DNA of 64,000 nucleotides from Tethya wilhelma (GCA_964030475.1 CAXIPT010000014.1:479675-543674), one strand, 5' to 3'. Positions 37,859 through 49,226 are shown, numbered from the stretch's first letter. The notes: generated by a model not told the origin, from the letters alone. Made by a program: numbers and translations.

Positions 37859-40220
37859 TACAACTACCATACATGCGTATAAAGGGTTATCAATGCCAAC
37901 AATCAAATGCCACTGTAATATACTCCAGAGAGAACACATACAGTAGATCGGGAAACTTTAGCTGGTAAAATGTTTTGTTTGTTAATTTTTTTACCTAGTT
38001 TAATTTTCATCTTGCAGATGGTTCAGTAAAGATCGCCATACAAATTGAATTTTCGCCATGTCAGGTTTAATTTTCGTCAGTTGTGGTCATTGACAAACAT
38101 TTTTAGAAAAGAAAATTTCCTGATCTACGGTAGATAGTCATCAGAAAGAATCTTCTATTAGCAGGTTTTGAAGGATTTAATTTTTAACATACTAACTACA
38201 TGTACTTCTGGACAAAAATTTTCAGTGTCTACATTTCAACAATAGATCTGCCTGCCTACTTATACTTAATTGGGCAAGAGCCAGTTATTACTGATTTGCA
38301 TAAATTTCAAGAGCAAAATTATGACAACACTGTCAAGTTGTACTAATTAAAGTTGCTATTAATTTTACATTGTTATTCAAATGTTCCATCCTCTCAGGTG
38401 ACTGAATCAAACAAATTTTAGTGATATTTTATGCTAAACTATTATTAATAGGCTCATTATCTCCAGAGTCAAACTACTTATTTACACCAGACTATTTCCA
38501 TAATGGAGGGTACCCCTACTAAGAATATGATGTCATGCATGTAGAGATATGGCTTAATGCATCTCTTTAGTTGCCTCAAGCTGCAAAAGTGAAATAGGTA
38601 GTATATAAACCCCCCAGCTAAGTTTACTTTAACTTGCTCAGTATAAATGCACCAACAGTGAGTTATCATACAAAACACTCAATTTACCATACACTTATAT
38701 AGACAAAGTATTAAAAACTCCAAAAAAATAAGCAGTGTAGAAATGGGCAGTGCTGTAAATAGTATCGGAACAAGAAATGCTCTCATTTTTGGCACATGAC
38801 TACTTCATTTTCATTTTCGATCCCCTATAGCTAATTGTCGTAAATGGTTCAAAGAATAATCTAGCTGTACTTGAATAGCTTATTACATTATAATGGTTCA
38901 AATTCCTGCCAATCTTATCACTTGGCTAAAAAGTGGAATAAAGTATAGCAGGCAGGATTAGATTATCGGGCAAGATTCGGGCTCAGCAAGTGAAGTAGTC
39001 ATGTGCAGAAATTAAGACCATTCAATACTGTTATAGCACTGCCCATTCCTACACTGCTTATTTTTTGAATTTTTACTATTTGTTTATTCACTTAATTCAA
39101 TACTATACAGTGAGGAGACTAACAGAGACTGGTTAGTCCCTACAAAAAGCTTGAGTTATCTAAGTAGCAGCTACATTGTCTGCTAGAGCAGGTAATGCAC
39201 ATGCATTAATGTGGATAATCAATGTCCATTGAACTCTACCTACAAGATGGCTACAATTGAAATACATGAATTTATACTCTCCGTTTTTTAAGCTTTCTAG
39301 TTTTTGTTTAGGCTTATTTGTGATGTAAATGAGTACCTATATATAAAAGGAGTTACTTTGTGCTGTCAAAGTTGGCTCAACACATTCTGATTCTCTGGAA
39401 ATTCTTTTCAAGTAAGTCAGTTAGAAAGTACATTAGCAGAACAAAAATGGCACCATGTGGCTTCCCACTAGCTCTCTCTATGAGCGCAGTGAAAACGGCC
39501 TTGCATGCATGCGATTAGTAATCTGTCAGTGAATGCCTGTGAGCAAGTTTGAAGACTTACTTTTGCTTTGATATATTATTATGATCATAAACATTTTGTG
39601 TCTATGGGACAGTCAGCCCATTTCTACTATAAGTACTACCGTATGTATGAAACACTAATAATATGGAGCCTATCATGGTTGATCCATCACCATGAATACA
39701 AGCTCTTTATACCAATAGTGTTCAACTATAGCCTATTACTGATCAGCCTTATCAAGTACTTCTTTCCTACCACCTAAAACTATAGTCTTGGTTTTTAGCT
39801 GACATAGTAGTACAAATGGCGCACGTGATTATCCGATAAAAATTTGCATATTCATTCCTCATTAAGTGCAAATGTATGTTAGCCTGTTTGGTCTCAGTGC
39901 TTAATATGCCTGAGTTGATACAATTATAATATTGGACACTGATTTCTAAAACCATTTAAATTCTATACTAAAAGATGTACATGCCAAGTGTTACGTTTAC
40001 TATCGTCGGGGCCGGCCTTTTCACAAACATGAATACGTTTTGGCTATACAAGATTATTTATACCTTCGAAAGATATTTCACCAGATTTACTTGCTTCTTG
40101 AGCTTGCACATGTAGATCAGAGTTGGTATCAACATCATGGTCAGTTTCATCTTCTTTGGGAAGTGGCTGATCCTGAGTTGTTTCAATATCTTGCACAGGT
40201 TGTTCCTCCATCATCTCCAT
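28799..40220 (-). CDS. Tyrosine-kinase-like protein with acidic N-terminus and coiled-coil tail
   Basis: Six exons on the minus strand: 40220-40064 (acidic, MEMMEEQPVQDIE...), 35197-34200 (kinase), 32900-32712, 32187-32050, 30558-30466 and 28939-28799 (coiled coil). Splice phases agree at every junction: phase 1 between the first two, phase 0 for the rest. The kinase has GTGSYGTV (Gly loop), AGKKI (ATP Lys), HRDLTARNVLL (catalytic loop), DFGNS, PPEAL, and RPSANKLRDML at the domain end; the RDLTARN loop puts it in the TK/TKL group. It would phosphorylate protein substrates in the cytosol, with the coiled coil probably mediating self-association. No membrane segment or signal peptide was found. 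The first coiled-coil exon has an in-frame TAG (32790-32792), so the protein may end soon after the kinase or the locus may be damaged. The 5' and 3' limits are uncertain. Confidence 0.75.
29440..30060 (+). repeat. Degraded dispersed-repeat copy in a kinase intron
   Basis: Carries recognisable blocks of the TATCATACGTACGG family (GAGGCTCTCTCTGACAGACT; ACTGCATGCAAGGC; AAGCTAGAAAGCTGTTGAAC) without either end. Confidence 0.55.
30670..31060 (+). repeat. Dispersed repeat shared with 20560-20740, carrying a nested MITE
   Basis: Homologous to 20560-20740 on both sides of the insertion at 30822-30982. Confidence 0.7.
30822..30982. mobile_element. MITE with TAAAGTCTAT ends, copy 2 (nested)
   Basis: TAAAGTCTATCTGGTTTGAG (left) and its near-complement (right) enclose 161 bp. 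It is inserted in the repeat whose uninterrupted version is at 20690. Intronic in the kinase gene. Confidence 0.85.
31724..31954 (-). other. Unassigned open frame in a kinase intron
   Basis: A 76-codon frame with normal-looking composition (VCPLTQRNPSVRAIQLQ; ITAHCCRQTGIK). I do not recognise it. It lies between coiled-coil exons and could be a fragment of another gene or transposon, or chance. Confidence 0.2.
36185..37696. repeat. Two near-identical 0.74-kb copies joined by N and poly-G
   Basis: Each copy runs from a G run plus GACATGCACCCAGACCCCCT to GAATTTACAGCAAATATA (36187-36918 and about 36950-37696). They differ by small indels (for example ATTTCATT near 37133). Seven N (36919-36925) and 34 G (36926-36959) lie between them, so this may be an unmerged contig overlap. 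Confidence 0.8.
36919..36959. other. Assembly gap followed by a G34 tract
   Basis: Seven N then 34 consecutive G, against eight G at the equivalent place in the upstream copy (36184-36191). Probably a low-quality contig end. Confidence 0.85.
37796..37858. repeat. (CA)n microsatellite
   Basis: About 30 CA units with a few CG interruptions. Confidence 0.95.
38400..38600. repeat. Dispersed repeat, inverted match to 55385-55540
   Basis: Shared blocks in complement include GGTACCC, ATGATGTCAT-like, GAGATATGG and AGCATAAAATATCAC. No coding content. Confidence 0.65.
38703..39652 (-). mobile_element. Dispersed repeat, full-length inverted copy with foldback
   Basis: Foldback head at 38703-39085 (ATGGGCAGTGCTGTAAA and GGCACATGACTACTTCATTT with complements), then the body, ending in TACTATAAGTACTACCGTAT. 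It matches copy B at 12589-13620 in reverse orientation and confirms the element's layout. Confidence 0.8.
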
Positions 40221-40753
40221 CTATGACATTGTATTATCATCATATAATCACTGAGGGGCGTTATATGCATGCATTATTGCATGAGTGAGAAGCCAATAAC
40301 ATGGGGAAATACTCAGCTCGAAGTTGATAGTATTGGCCCAACCAATGGAAAGAAGAATACTGACCAAGAGCTGAATATTTCTCCAATATTGCCTGAAATC
40401 AGTGCAAAAAATAATTATTATTACAAGCAGAAAAATTTCACTAGTGTAAGAATAGGCAGCACCCAAAAAAAGTATAATGAAACAAGGAAACACCACGACT
40501 TGCGTCACATGCATGGCTATACTTCGTGGTCATTTTCAGCCCCTATACAAGAGACTCTTGTACAAAGAGCAAATCTGATGTGTGTATATAGAAAAGAAAC
40601 ACAAACACATGTAGTATGTATAGTTATGTCTTGCACATGTTAAAAACTGTATACATTTATAAACAAAAAGAAACATCACATGACTGTAGTTCAGACTTAA
40701 TTCCTCTTTCTGCATGATAGGGCCTTTATTCATACAAGCTGCTCATATATAGG

Positions 40754-42190
40754 CTAGTTCTGGCTATCATTTGAGTCTTCGACATTCTCTTCAGCACAGT
40801 ATAGGCATATAGGCTGAAAATGGGCCAAATAGTATAATCTTTCCGCTGGATCAAAACAGCTATGCTCCTTAACATGGACGCATAAAAACTTTTTAGGAAG
40901 ATCAAGCTCTTTCAATGTAGCCCGAAATGAATATGCAACATCATCCAAAATCCTTTGTAGTTCAGATCTCTCTCTGGCACTAAGTTTTCTTTTGGAAAAC
41001 AGCAGTCTCAAAAGGTCACATTCCTCATGACATGTTTTGCCATTCCAATGTTCTTGACATGTTTCACACTGTGTAAGAATAGTACGGACTTTCTCCTCTT
41101 GCTGGGCTTTGCCAGAGAAGGTCTGTCCTTTTCTATCGTTTCCTATAGGTAGGTTTCATTAAAGGAGAGATAATGGTCGTCTGTTTCCATCAATGGATCA
41201 GGCATTATTATGACTGACTTTCAAGAATTCTTCTTTAGACATTAGTTCACAATGGCTTACACACTTTACACTTATCTTAATTGCCCACATTTCTTGATTA
41301 AGAAAAGTAGCTAAAAAATTTGTCTTCTCTGACAGCAGTGGTCGAAAAATTTCTTCAGATTCTCCATGTCGAAAATTTGTTTCTTTGTGGTGTCACCCCT
41401 TGTCGATTGCTGTTCAATTAACTGCACTGAGAACTTGCCAAAAGATCTGAATTTCTCCATCTGAACAGCTCTCATACACTTTGAACTGCTTCCATTTGAG
41501 CTCAAGGCAGCTGATTACATCTATAATCAATGACACAGTGGCTGGACTGCAGAGACTTGGAAATTTCTTCTTTGTAGGGTTCTCCTGCTTTCCTAAGAAG
41601 GGCCACACTGTTGCAATTCTTAGGAGCAACTTCTGCTGCTTCACACATTTCAGATTTCATAAGCCCTATATGCTCTGAAATCCAAGGTTTGGAATGGACA
41701 ACATTTGCTCCACAGGATTGCACCATGAATGGTGTGGTGCTGTACGAGCTGCACAAAGATAGTCTATAGGTTGAGATTAATAAAGAGGACAATTAAGGAC
41801 AACTAAGCAGAGACATAGGTAGTTCGATGGTCAGGACAGCCATCTGTGTACAAGAACAACACAAGGTGTCTGCAATTTCAGTCAAGAGTGTGTGATAGAG
41901 TTCAGTTGCATGCCTTAAGGCACAAGATTGCTTGAAAAATGCTTCTTTCAAACCAACGTACATTTGACCATCGTACTATGAACCATCTATTGTAGCAGGG
42001 ATAACAATTTTCAAAAGAACTATTAGGACAAGAATAAATTAATCTAGTGAAATCATGGTTACAGACTTGAAAACTTTGAGTTGAAGACAACAATATTTGC
42101 CGCCCTCTCTCTGCAGCTGCCACTGTTACACCTGGCTCATCTCTATGCTTATCATCCATACATAAGAAATGTGACCAATCACAGAGCATA
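40754..42190 (-). pseudogene. Decayed DDE-like transposase with Cys-rich C-terminus
   Basis: Reading minus-strand frames in order: FLCMDDKHRDEPGVTVAAAERG (42170-42100), VCNHDFTRLI (42065), LFLYTDGCPDHRTTYV (41860-41810), ARTAPHHSWCNPVEQMLSI (41750-41695), then about 150 residues in shifting frames, and an unbroken C-terminus (41155-40754) with CETCQEHWNGKTCHEECDLL and a second pair, CLYC. Asp in DDKH, Asp in TDG.PDH and Glu in NPVE look like a DDE triad of the integrase fold; this assignment is inferred. At least four frame changes. It lies just upstream of the first kinase exon. Confidence 0.6.
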
Positions 42191-44915
42191 ATTGCAAATT
42201 TCTAAATGTATTTAAAAATTGCAGCACAGTAATGACTGTCAACATGATTTTGACAAAATTGCCTTTTCTGAGCCATCATCTTAACTAAAAGCTGCTTTCT
42301 GTACTGGGATGCATGCCTACCTTTGTGTGGAGTTTTTAGGACAAAATTGCATGCAGTCTAACCCACTGTACAGTTGTGAAGGAATGGATGTACCTTCTGG
42401 ACATTTCTTGGCTACTTGTTCTACTAGACTATACTATTCAATAACTGAAAAATTCTTTCTGAGTTTTCCACATGCACTCGTTGTTTAACTCATGCAAAAT
42501 GCTGCTGCACTCGCCCAGGCTCACCTCACAATGCCTTACATTTTTCTAGTTGTACATGTGCATGGTATTATTAAATAAACTGTAACATGTACACCTATTA
42601 TGCACTGAATGTACTATGTATAAACACAAAACATACATGTGGCTTAATACAGATCAGTGTAGTGGTCTAGACACAAACAGGCACACTATACACATACTTC
42701 AATACCTGTCAATTCACAATAATTATATTTGCCGAAGAATATGTCTTTATAATAGAGAATGTCAATAATTTCCATATTTTCATTTGTGGCTGCCTCCAAA
42801 GTTAAACCACATGGAATTCTCCATATGAAATTATAGTTCCTAAGATTCGATCACAAGCTACATGTATATAGAAAAACACGTGTAAAAAGTCGATCCTTAT
42901 CGCAAATCTTGCCTGAACAGTAGTCGTTTACAGCAACAGTACTAGTTTAGTAACACGGTAACGGGTTTTTATTGAATAACTCTGTTGAGTTCCTTTAGTC
43001 ACCAATTCACCAGTGTGGCAACTGTGAGTAAAACAATTAAAGTTCCAGAATCTGAAGTTGAAGCAATATCATCTTCATGCAGAGGCACATGTAACGCCAC
43101 CCGTTCCACCAAGCAATTCAGGGGACTATTGCCTTAAATCGTTTAATTTAGTAGATAGGTATGGCATCACAAGAACAAACTTCACTCACAAATCAAAGAC
43201 TCTACACACAGAACTCAGTTCATAGTATTTATACACAGTACAACTCAACCACGATTACATCATACAGACACACAACTTTACCACGATTACATCATACATA
43301 AGTCAATTAATGCACCTACTACAACACAAATTACACAACTAGCATTACACACATGTCTTAGCAGCTTTGCATCTTTCTCGCATGTACACACAATAATCAT
43401 CCCTCACCATTGCCAGCTAGCTTATACTATCTTCCAGAGAGTTCCACTTTGATTGCTGGTAAGGAGGCTCTCTCTGAGAACCGTGATTTTAAGGAATATT
43501 TCACTAGTGCCACTGTGTCGTAATTCAGGTTAGATCCTTGACGCTTTCTACGCTAACCCTTGCTTCTAGATCTCTCTTCGACATTGTAGCCTATACAAAC
43601 TTTGAAAATGGCTCAGGAATGGGCCAAATGGCACAGGATCTTTCTGCAACATTAGCAAGATTTCTTCTTATTAATAATTGACAATCAACTTAACATAGCT
43701 ACAAAGGAATCTCTTGTTGGTTCAACAAAGACAGCCTATAGTTAATAAGTCGACTCCAACTTACCTGTAGAGGAAGTGTGCAAAAAATTTGCTTGAGATG
43801 AAGAGGCTGCAGTTGAGGGGCATGTTGCTCAAATACTTCTAGGGCACCAGTGCATAGCTAGATAAACAATTGGACAAAAGTTCCGACAGGAATTCCAGAT
43901 ATAAATATAGTCCACGGGATAACCGCCCGACCACGATGCAACATGGATAAACAGATGGAAGACATCTTCAGCTATGGCCACGATGTCCGTTGCTGCTCTT
44001 TGCAGGCCTCATGTGATGATTATAAATGTACCACTTGATCATTATAATCATTAAAATGAGGGGTGTGCCCATAACTATTAAGCAACAATGGAAGCTGAAG
44101 CGGTGCATTTGAACTAGAAACAGGTGCTGATGAGAATCAACAAAATCAAGTTTGTCTGGCCTTAAATCAACTTTAACACAATTGACAAAATAATAGACCT
44201 ATATAGCTCCCACCAGAGACCATCCCCCAATAAAGGCCAGAAAAAGCCTGCGCATGGTCTCTATTCCGAGGTTGAGTGCATGTAAACGGCATGCATGCAG
44301 AAAAAACTATGCAAAATATGTGAGGGTGTGGCAATAATTAGATTTATAATATGTGGAGCATCAGTGGACATTAAACATGCTACAAATAATCATAGTTATT
44401 ATATTGACCACCTGCAGTTAGAGTATAACTGCACCCCACCCATCTTTAACCACACGTGTGTCTACAGCAGATATGTGCCAGGCTGCACTTGCAAGTTCAC
44501 ATTTATAATGTTGAAATTAGTCGAGACTCTCCATCAGCACAATAAAAAAAAATAAATAAATAAAATAAAAAACAATAGGTATATATAAGGAATCAATGGT
44601 CTGGTCACGTCGGCTGACTTCCGGTGAGATTAAAGTAGCAATTCCGGAAGTGTAACGCGCACGTGCAAATTTTGCGCGCCAAGTTCAAATTTAAATCTCG
44701 GTCAGTTGACAGTGCTCAGTTGAACAATTGTTTGTACGCTTCAATATGAGCAAGCAAAGTACAACATATTATATACCAGCAGACTCCTAGGACTGTTAGG
44801 AATCAGATTCCTGAGGTTTCTGGTAGCCTAAAGTAAGCTTAAGTTTGAAAGAAATTTTTTGAAATTTTTGTTTTACAAGAACAAGTGTCCAGAAAATACT
44901 CTTTGTAATAACAAG
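42191..44915. other. Intergenic, little supported
   Basis: No transposon ends or clear gene. TTCCGG words and an ACGTGC near 44620-44665 resemble promoter motifs (ETS-like, E-box-like), but no gene start can be assigned. Confidence 0.3.
43765..43857 (-). CDS. Possible isolated 31-codon exon
   Basis: A phase 0/0 open exon (ALEVFEQHAPQLQPLHLKQI) bounded by an AG acceptor and a GTAAGT donor. Family not recognised; no partner exons found. Confidence 0.25.
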
Positions 44916-45750
44916 TACAGTAGAACCTAGAACCTCGATTATCCGAACCTCGCTTATCCGAACCCTCGATTATCCAAACAGAGCTAGAAGACCTAATTTC
45001 GGTTAATTAGAACAAATGTGAACGGACTCCGCCCTCTTTTTGAGCTTGAGGCTTACGTAATCGTGCACGCGGTCGCTATTATTGAAGTTTGATCGAAGAA
45101 AAATACAATCTACCAGTGTTACCAATCTACCAGTGTTCTGAGATGCTATCGTGGTTACTGTTAGAGGAGGTATGTTCCTGTTCCAAAAATGGATGAAAGT
45201 TTCCATATAGAATGATCCATTATTGGATGATTATCTAACCACAACCAATATCATCCATATTTGGATGATTATTATTCAGGTTTTCCTCTATAGTGACTGA
45301 TGTACCTATTTTCATCCACATTTGGAAGCATTTGACCTTCCACATTTGGAAGTATTAATTAGCATCCAAATCTGGATGATTATGATCATCACTTTTTGGA
45401 TTGATTTTACCAGCTGCAATAATCATCCAATGTCGGATGTTTCTGAAGTTCAGTTTTTGGATTGATTTTACCAGTTAAAGTAATCACCCATAGTTGGATG
45501 ATTATGATCATCACTTTTTGGATTGATTTTACCAGTTATAGTAATCATCCAAAGTTGGATGCTTTATATGTGTATTCACTTTTTGTTTACCTGCACTGGG
45601 TTTGTCAATGAGTTTTGAAACTTATTTAAATGGATACTATATGTAGGACAAAATGTTTAGTGAGAAATATAGATGTAGATAATAAAGTTAACATAAGTAG
45701 ATAAGTAGATTTTCTAATGTATACAATACAACAAATTATAGTGAAACAAG

Positions 45751-46035
45751 TTACTTTCTTCGAGGACGTCTGACAGCAAGTGGATCAGTACATTCCTGGT
45801 CATTGTAGCAGTTGTATACTCTTCGCTTCTTGTTCTGTGGAGGCAATGTTTCTCCTTCTGAACTACTATCTTCTTCCTCTCTCTCCGCATAGCTTCTACT
45901 GTGACGAAGATCAGGCATAAGTCTGGCAGCTGGTGAGCCAGTTGGTGGCGGCTGTGGTCTCAGTTCCTCTGGTAGTACCGATCTGTCAGCATCTGGGTCT
46001 TCAGGGTCTTCATATGTATACTTCTCAACATCCAA
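45751..46035 (-). CDS. Intact 94-codon acidic/basic frame inside the KDZ element
   Basis: Starts MDVEKYTYEDPEDPDADRSV, has an acidic middle (EREEEDSSSEGE) and ends with basic NKKRRV and RRPRRK, which look like nuclear signals. It is antisense to, and just upstream of, the transposase remnant. No family recognised. It may be a second element gene, or a captured exon. Confidence 0.35.
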   Translation of the reverse strand: MDVEKYTYEDPEDPDADRSVLPEELRPQPPPTGSPAARLMPDLRHSRSYAEREEEDSSSEGETLPPQNKKRRVYNCYNDQECTDPLAVRRPRRK

Positions 46036-46185
46036 GTTGTGATGTTCATAGCAGCTTTTAATGATGGCCCTTAGTCCTGTTGCAGAAGACGTGTGCGATC
46101 TTGTTGACGAGCTTTGTAGCCTATTTTTAATCCCATTTAATAGTGGGTGTCAAACCTTTCCCTCTCCACCACCAGATGACAAGTT

Positions 46186-46660
46186 AGCTTATTTCCTAAT
46201 CTTCCAGTTGTCCGTGGTACACGAACTTACTTTGCTGATCAGCACACACGTCATCCACTGGAAGATCAAGATGCTTGCCGTAAATACTCATCACGACATC
46301 CAACTCTTACTCTGGGAATCTTTACCGTCTACTGTCCCCATGGTATTTGCTTTGGATTTGAAGCAATGAGGTCACATGAATCACCAAAGCACCCGTTTGA
46401 AATCTTTTTAACTCGATTCGAAACTCCACCAAATGTCATCATATATGACAATAGCTGCAAGCTGCATCAGTATATTCTTAACCGTGAGCCATCACACTTT
46501 AAGAACACTTGCTTTTTTGTAGACAGGTTCCATTGGAGAGGACATGTGGGATGTTCTAGTGGTTACTCTCTTGACAAATAGCTTACATGAAACCTGATAA
46601 CTTTATGTTTCATGTGAAACTCTTTCTTGGGATTACAAACTTAGACAAGATAACTAAAAT
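46186..46660 (+). pseudogene. KDZ (Kyakuja-Dileera-Zisupton) transposase fragment
   Basis: The frame reads FPNLPVVRGTRTYF, TLTLGIFTVYCPHGICFGFEA, ESPKHPFEIFLTRF, VIIYDNSCKLHQYILNREP and DRFHWRGHVGCSSGYSLDK, all typical of KDZ transposases, including the YDN catalytic-region motif. After a stop and frame change it resumes with YMKPDNFMFHVKLFLGITNL, showing that about 30 residues were deleted between. The N-terminal CxC region is missing or unrecognisable, so it is inactive. Confidence 0.85.
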
Positions 46661-46923
46661 AAACTTAAAACTATCATTGTAATTAAATTATACTTTTCCA
46701 CATAACTGCACAATTCCTCCCATAGCTACATGTACATGTTAACTTCACAAATTTTTTGTGTGCGTGTGAATAATTGTAAATAATTATAGACATCCCATAA
46801 TGGACTTTTATTGTATCCACCGGAAGCATCCAACTTTAATTGGATGATTACTATAACTGGTAAAAAACACCCAAAAAGTGAAGGTATATAACATCCGACA
46901 AAGCTATCCAAAAAGTGATGATC

Positions 46924-47550
46924 ATAATCATCCAACTATGGGTGATTACTTTAGCTGGTAAAATCAATCCAAAAACTGAACTTCAGAAACATCCGAGATT
47001 GGATGATTATTGCAGCTGGTAAAATCAATCCAAAGTGATGATCATAATCATCCAACTATGGGTGATTGCTTTAACTGGTAAAATCAATCCAAAAACTGAA
47101 CTTCAGAAACATCCGACATTGGATGATTATTGCAGCTGGTAAAATCAATCCAAAAAGTGATGATCATAATCATCCAGATTTGGATGCTAATTAATACTTC
47201 CAAATGTGGAAGGTCAAATGCTTCCAAATGTGGATGNATAATCATCCAACTATGGGTGATTACTTTAGCTGGTAAAATCAATCCAAAAACTGAACTTCAG
47301 AAACATCCGAGATTGGATGATTATTGCAGCTGGTAAAATCAATCCAAAGTGATGATCATAATCATCCAACTATGGGTGATTGCTTTAACTGGTAAAATCA
47401 ATCCAAAAACTGAACTTCAGAAACATCCGACATTGGATGATTATTGCAGCTGGTAAAATCAATCCAAAAAGTGATGATCATAATCATCCAGATTTGGATG
47501 CTAATTAATACTTCCAAATGTGGAAGGTCAAATGCTTCCAAATGTGGATG
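46924..47550. repeat. Apparently identical 313-bp direct duplicate around an N
   Basis: 46924-47236 and 47238-47550 read the same as far as I compared them, with the single N at 47237 between. This lengthens the right inverted repeat and is best explained as unmerged contig ends. Confidence 0.8.
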
Positions 47551-47821
47551 AAAATAGGTACATCAGTCACTATAGAGGAAAACCTGAATAATAATCATCC
47601 AAATATGGATGATATTGGTTGCGGTTAGATAATCATCCAATAATGGATCATTCTATATGGAAACTTTCATCCATTTTTGGAGTTGGACTATACCTGGTTA
47701 GAGGGGTAAAAACAAGCGTAATTTTATTGCTTCAGTTATCCGAACAAATTCGGTTTTCCGAATGCTTGAAGTTAGGCTGTGCCCCAAGGTGTTCGGATAA
47801 TCGAGGTTCTACTGTATAGTA

Positions 47822-48083
47822 AAAATTTCATAAAAATTAGCAGTGTAGGAATGGGCAATGTTGTAAAAAGGAAGGAAACAAGGCTGGGACTTTAAATTTC
47901 GGCAGATGACTACTTCATTTCCGTGGTCTCTATCAGAGAATCATGATTAAATTCTGATTCCAATTAAGTATACAGGCAAGCTTGGAAAACTTTGAAAATG
48001 AAGTTGTCATCCGAAATTTAAAGTCCCAGCCTTGTTTCCTTCCTTTTTACAGCATTGCCCATTCCTAATTTTTATGAAATTTT
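47822..48083. mobile_element. Foldback element related to the dispersed-repeat tail
   Basis: Arms carry AGCAGTGTAGGAATGGGCAA, GGAAACAAGGCTGGGACTTT and AAATTTCGGCAGATGAC with their complements on the other side of a short centre. It is the solo form of the foldback at the end of copy B. Confidence 0.8.
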
Positions 48084-48812
48084 GGGGTACCACGCCCACT
48101 TTTGGGTCACGTGATCGATACCATCACCTTTGAACTATTGCTGAAAGCAAACTGCTGAGCGCTTTCGATCAACCTATATAGCGTGAACTAAACGGTTCTG
48201 AAGGCTTGATTACTTATTGATAAATCCAATTATTAAATTTTTTTGCGCTTCCGGTCAGCGGCAAATGGGGTGCTCGAACACCCAAAGCACCCCCCCTCCC
48301 TACGCCACTGGTTCCAGTAGCTCCCTGTCTACAAACAAGTACATTGAGGCTATCAGGCCATCGTGGCAAGCAGGATACAAAGCTGTTGATGTCTTGTGGC
48401 AAGTTGATGACACCGAGAGCACTCAGATGGATTGAAATGTTGTATGGCTTGGAAAAGGTCCACCACTGACATGTCGTAGTCTACAATCATGTGCTCTAAG
48501 TCATTGTTGTTTCATCGTGTAGCCCAGATTAGTGGAAGTACAATTGGTGCAGTGTAAGTCTGTGTCATACTTTCACTAATGGTAGTTGTTGCTCTCGTTC
48601 TACAGAAGCGGTATGCTCATTGTTACTCATTGCTCTCCTCCTACTTCAGCAGCAAGCAGCATGCTGCCTGCTCTCTTGATCTTTCTGTTGTTGTTTCACT
48701 GTAAGTGTCTCTTACTGCTCTCCTCTTACTAACTTCTGCTCCTGTTTGCTTCAGCGTGCCGCATGCTCTCTCTTTCCTCAACTGATCTTCTTCTTCATTT
48801 GTGTAAAGCACA
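48084..48812. other. Repeat remnants, no gene
   Basis: CCCCCCTCCCTACGCCACTG near 48290-48309 is the end of a CAGTGGCGTAG-type (hAT-like) element; its partner end was not found. No coding content. Confidence 0.45.
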
Positions 48813-49226
48813 CACTGAAAAAACAAATGGGTTATATTAACCCAAAAATATGGGTCAGATTGTGTGCAATTCAGCTAACCCATCACATTGGTTACTTTAA
48901 CCAATATATTGATGCTGTAGAGGTTCATTGCTACGTCTGATGATGTTAGAAAAGTTAGTGAACTTGTCGTAGCAGGATCAACAGTAATAATACCAATACG
49001 TTTCGATCTCGAAGATCTTCCTCAGTTGGTTAGACTGACATAAAACTGAATGCACAACCAATAAGTATAAACTGATTACGTAATGCAATTCTAATAATAA
49101 GAATGCATTGAGATAAAAAAGGGGGGAAAGAAAGAGATATTGAAGAGGCTGAGTTGTGTCAGTGGTTCAGCAGTGGAGCCCAGACCTGATTTAGTTTCAA
49201 TCCACAGTCCAGGTTCTCTGCGCACT

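Larger units (their letters stand above)
35198..40063. other. Large first intron of the kinase gene, repeat-filled
   Basis: Contains the tandem copies at 36185-37696, a CA microsatellite, a full-length dispersed repeat at 38703-39652 and a repeat shared with 55385-55540. No other coding exon found. Confidence 0.5.
45183..47680. mobile_element. KDZ-type element with palindrome-array inverted repeats
   Basis: Long inverted repeats of about 390 bp (left 45183-45570, right about 47300-47680, lengthened by an internal duplication) start CCAAAAATGGATGAAAGTTT. They consist of repeated ATCATCCA-n-TGGATGAT palindromes spaced 30-60 bp and linked by a conserved TTTTGGATTGATTTTACCAG block. Between them is a decayed KDZ transposase. 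No clear target duplication at the borders. Confidence 0.8.
44916..47816. mobile_element. pogo/Tigger-like MITE split by a nested element
   Basis: The left end TACAGTAGAACCTAGAACCT (then CGATTATCCGAA) at 44916 pairs with the right end, whose complement is TACAGTAGAACCTCGATTAT, at 47797-47816. CAGTAGAACCTCGATTATCCG ends with TA are typical of pogo/Tigger elements. Without the nested KDZ element (45183-47680) it is about 400 bp with no transposase. Confidence 0.85.

Noticed and set aside
46800..47680. Regularly spaced repeats resembling a CRISPR array
   Set aside because: Repeats are palindromic words inside a transposon inverted repeat in eukaryotic DNA, with spacers that are themselves repeated; no cas genes.
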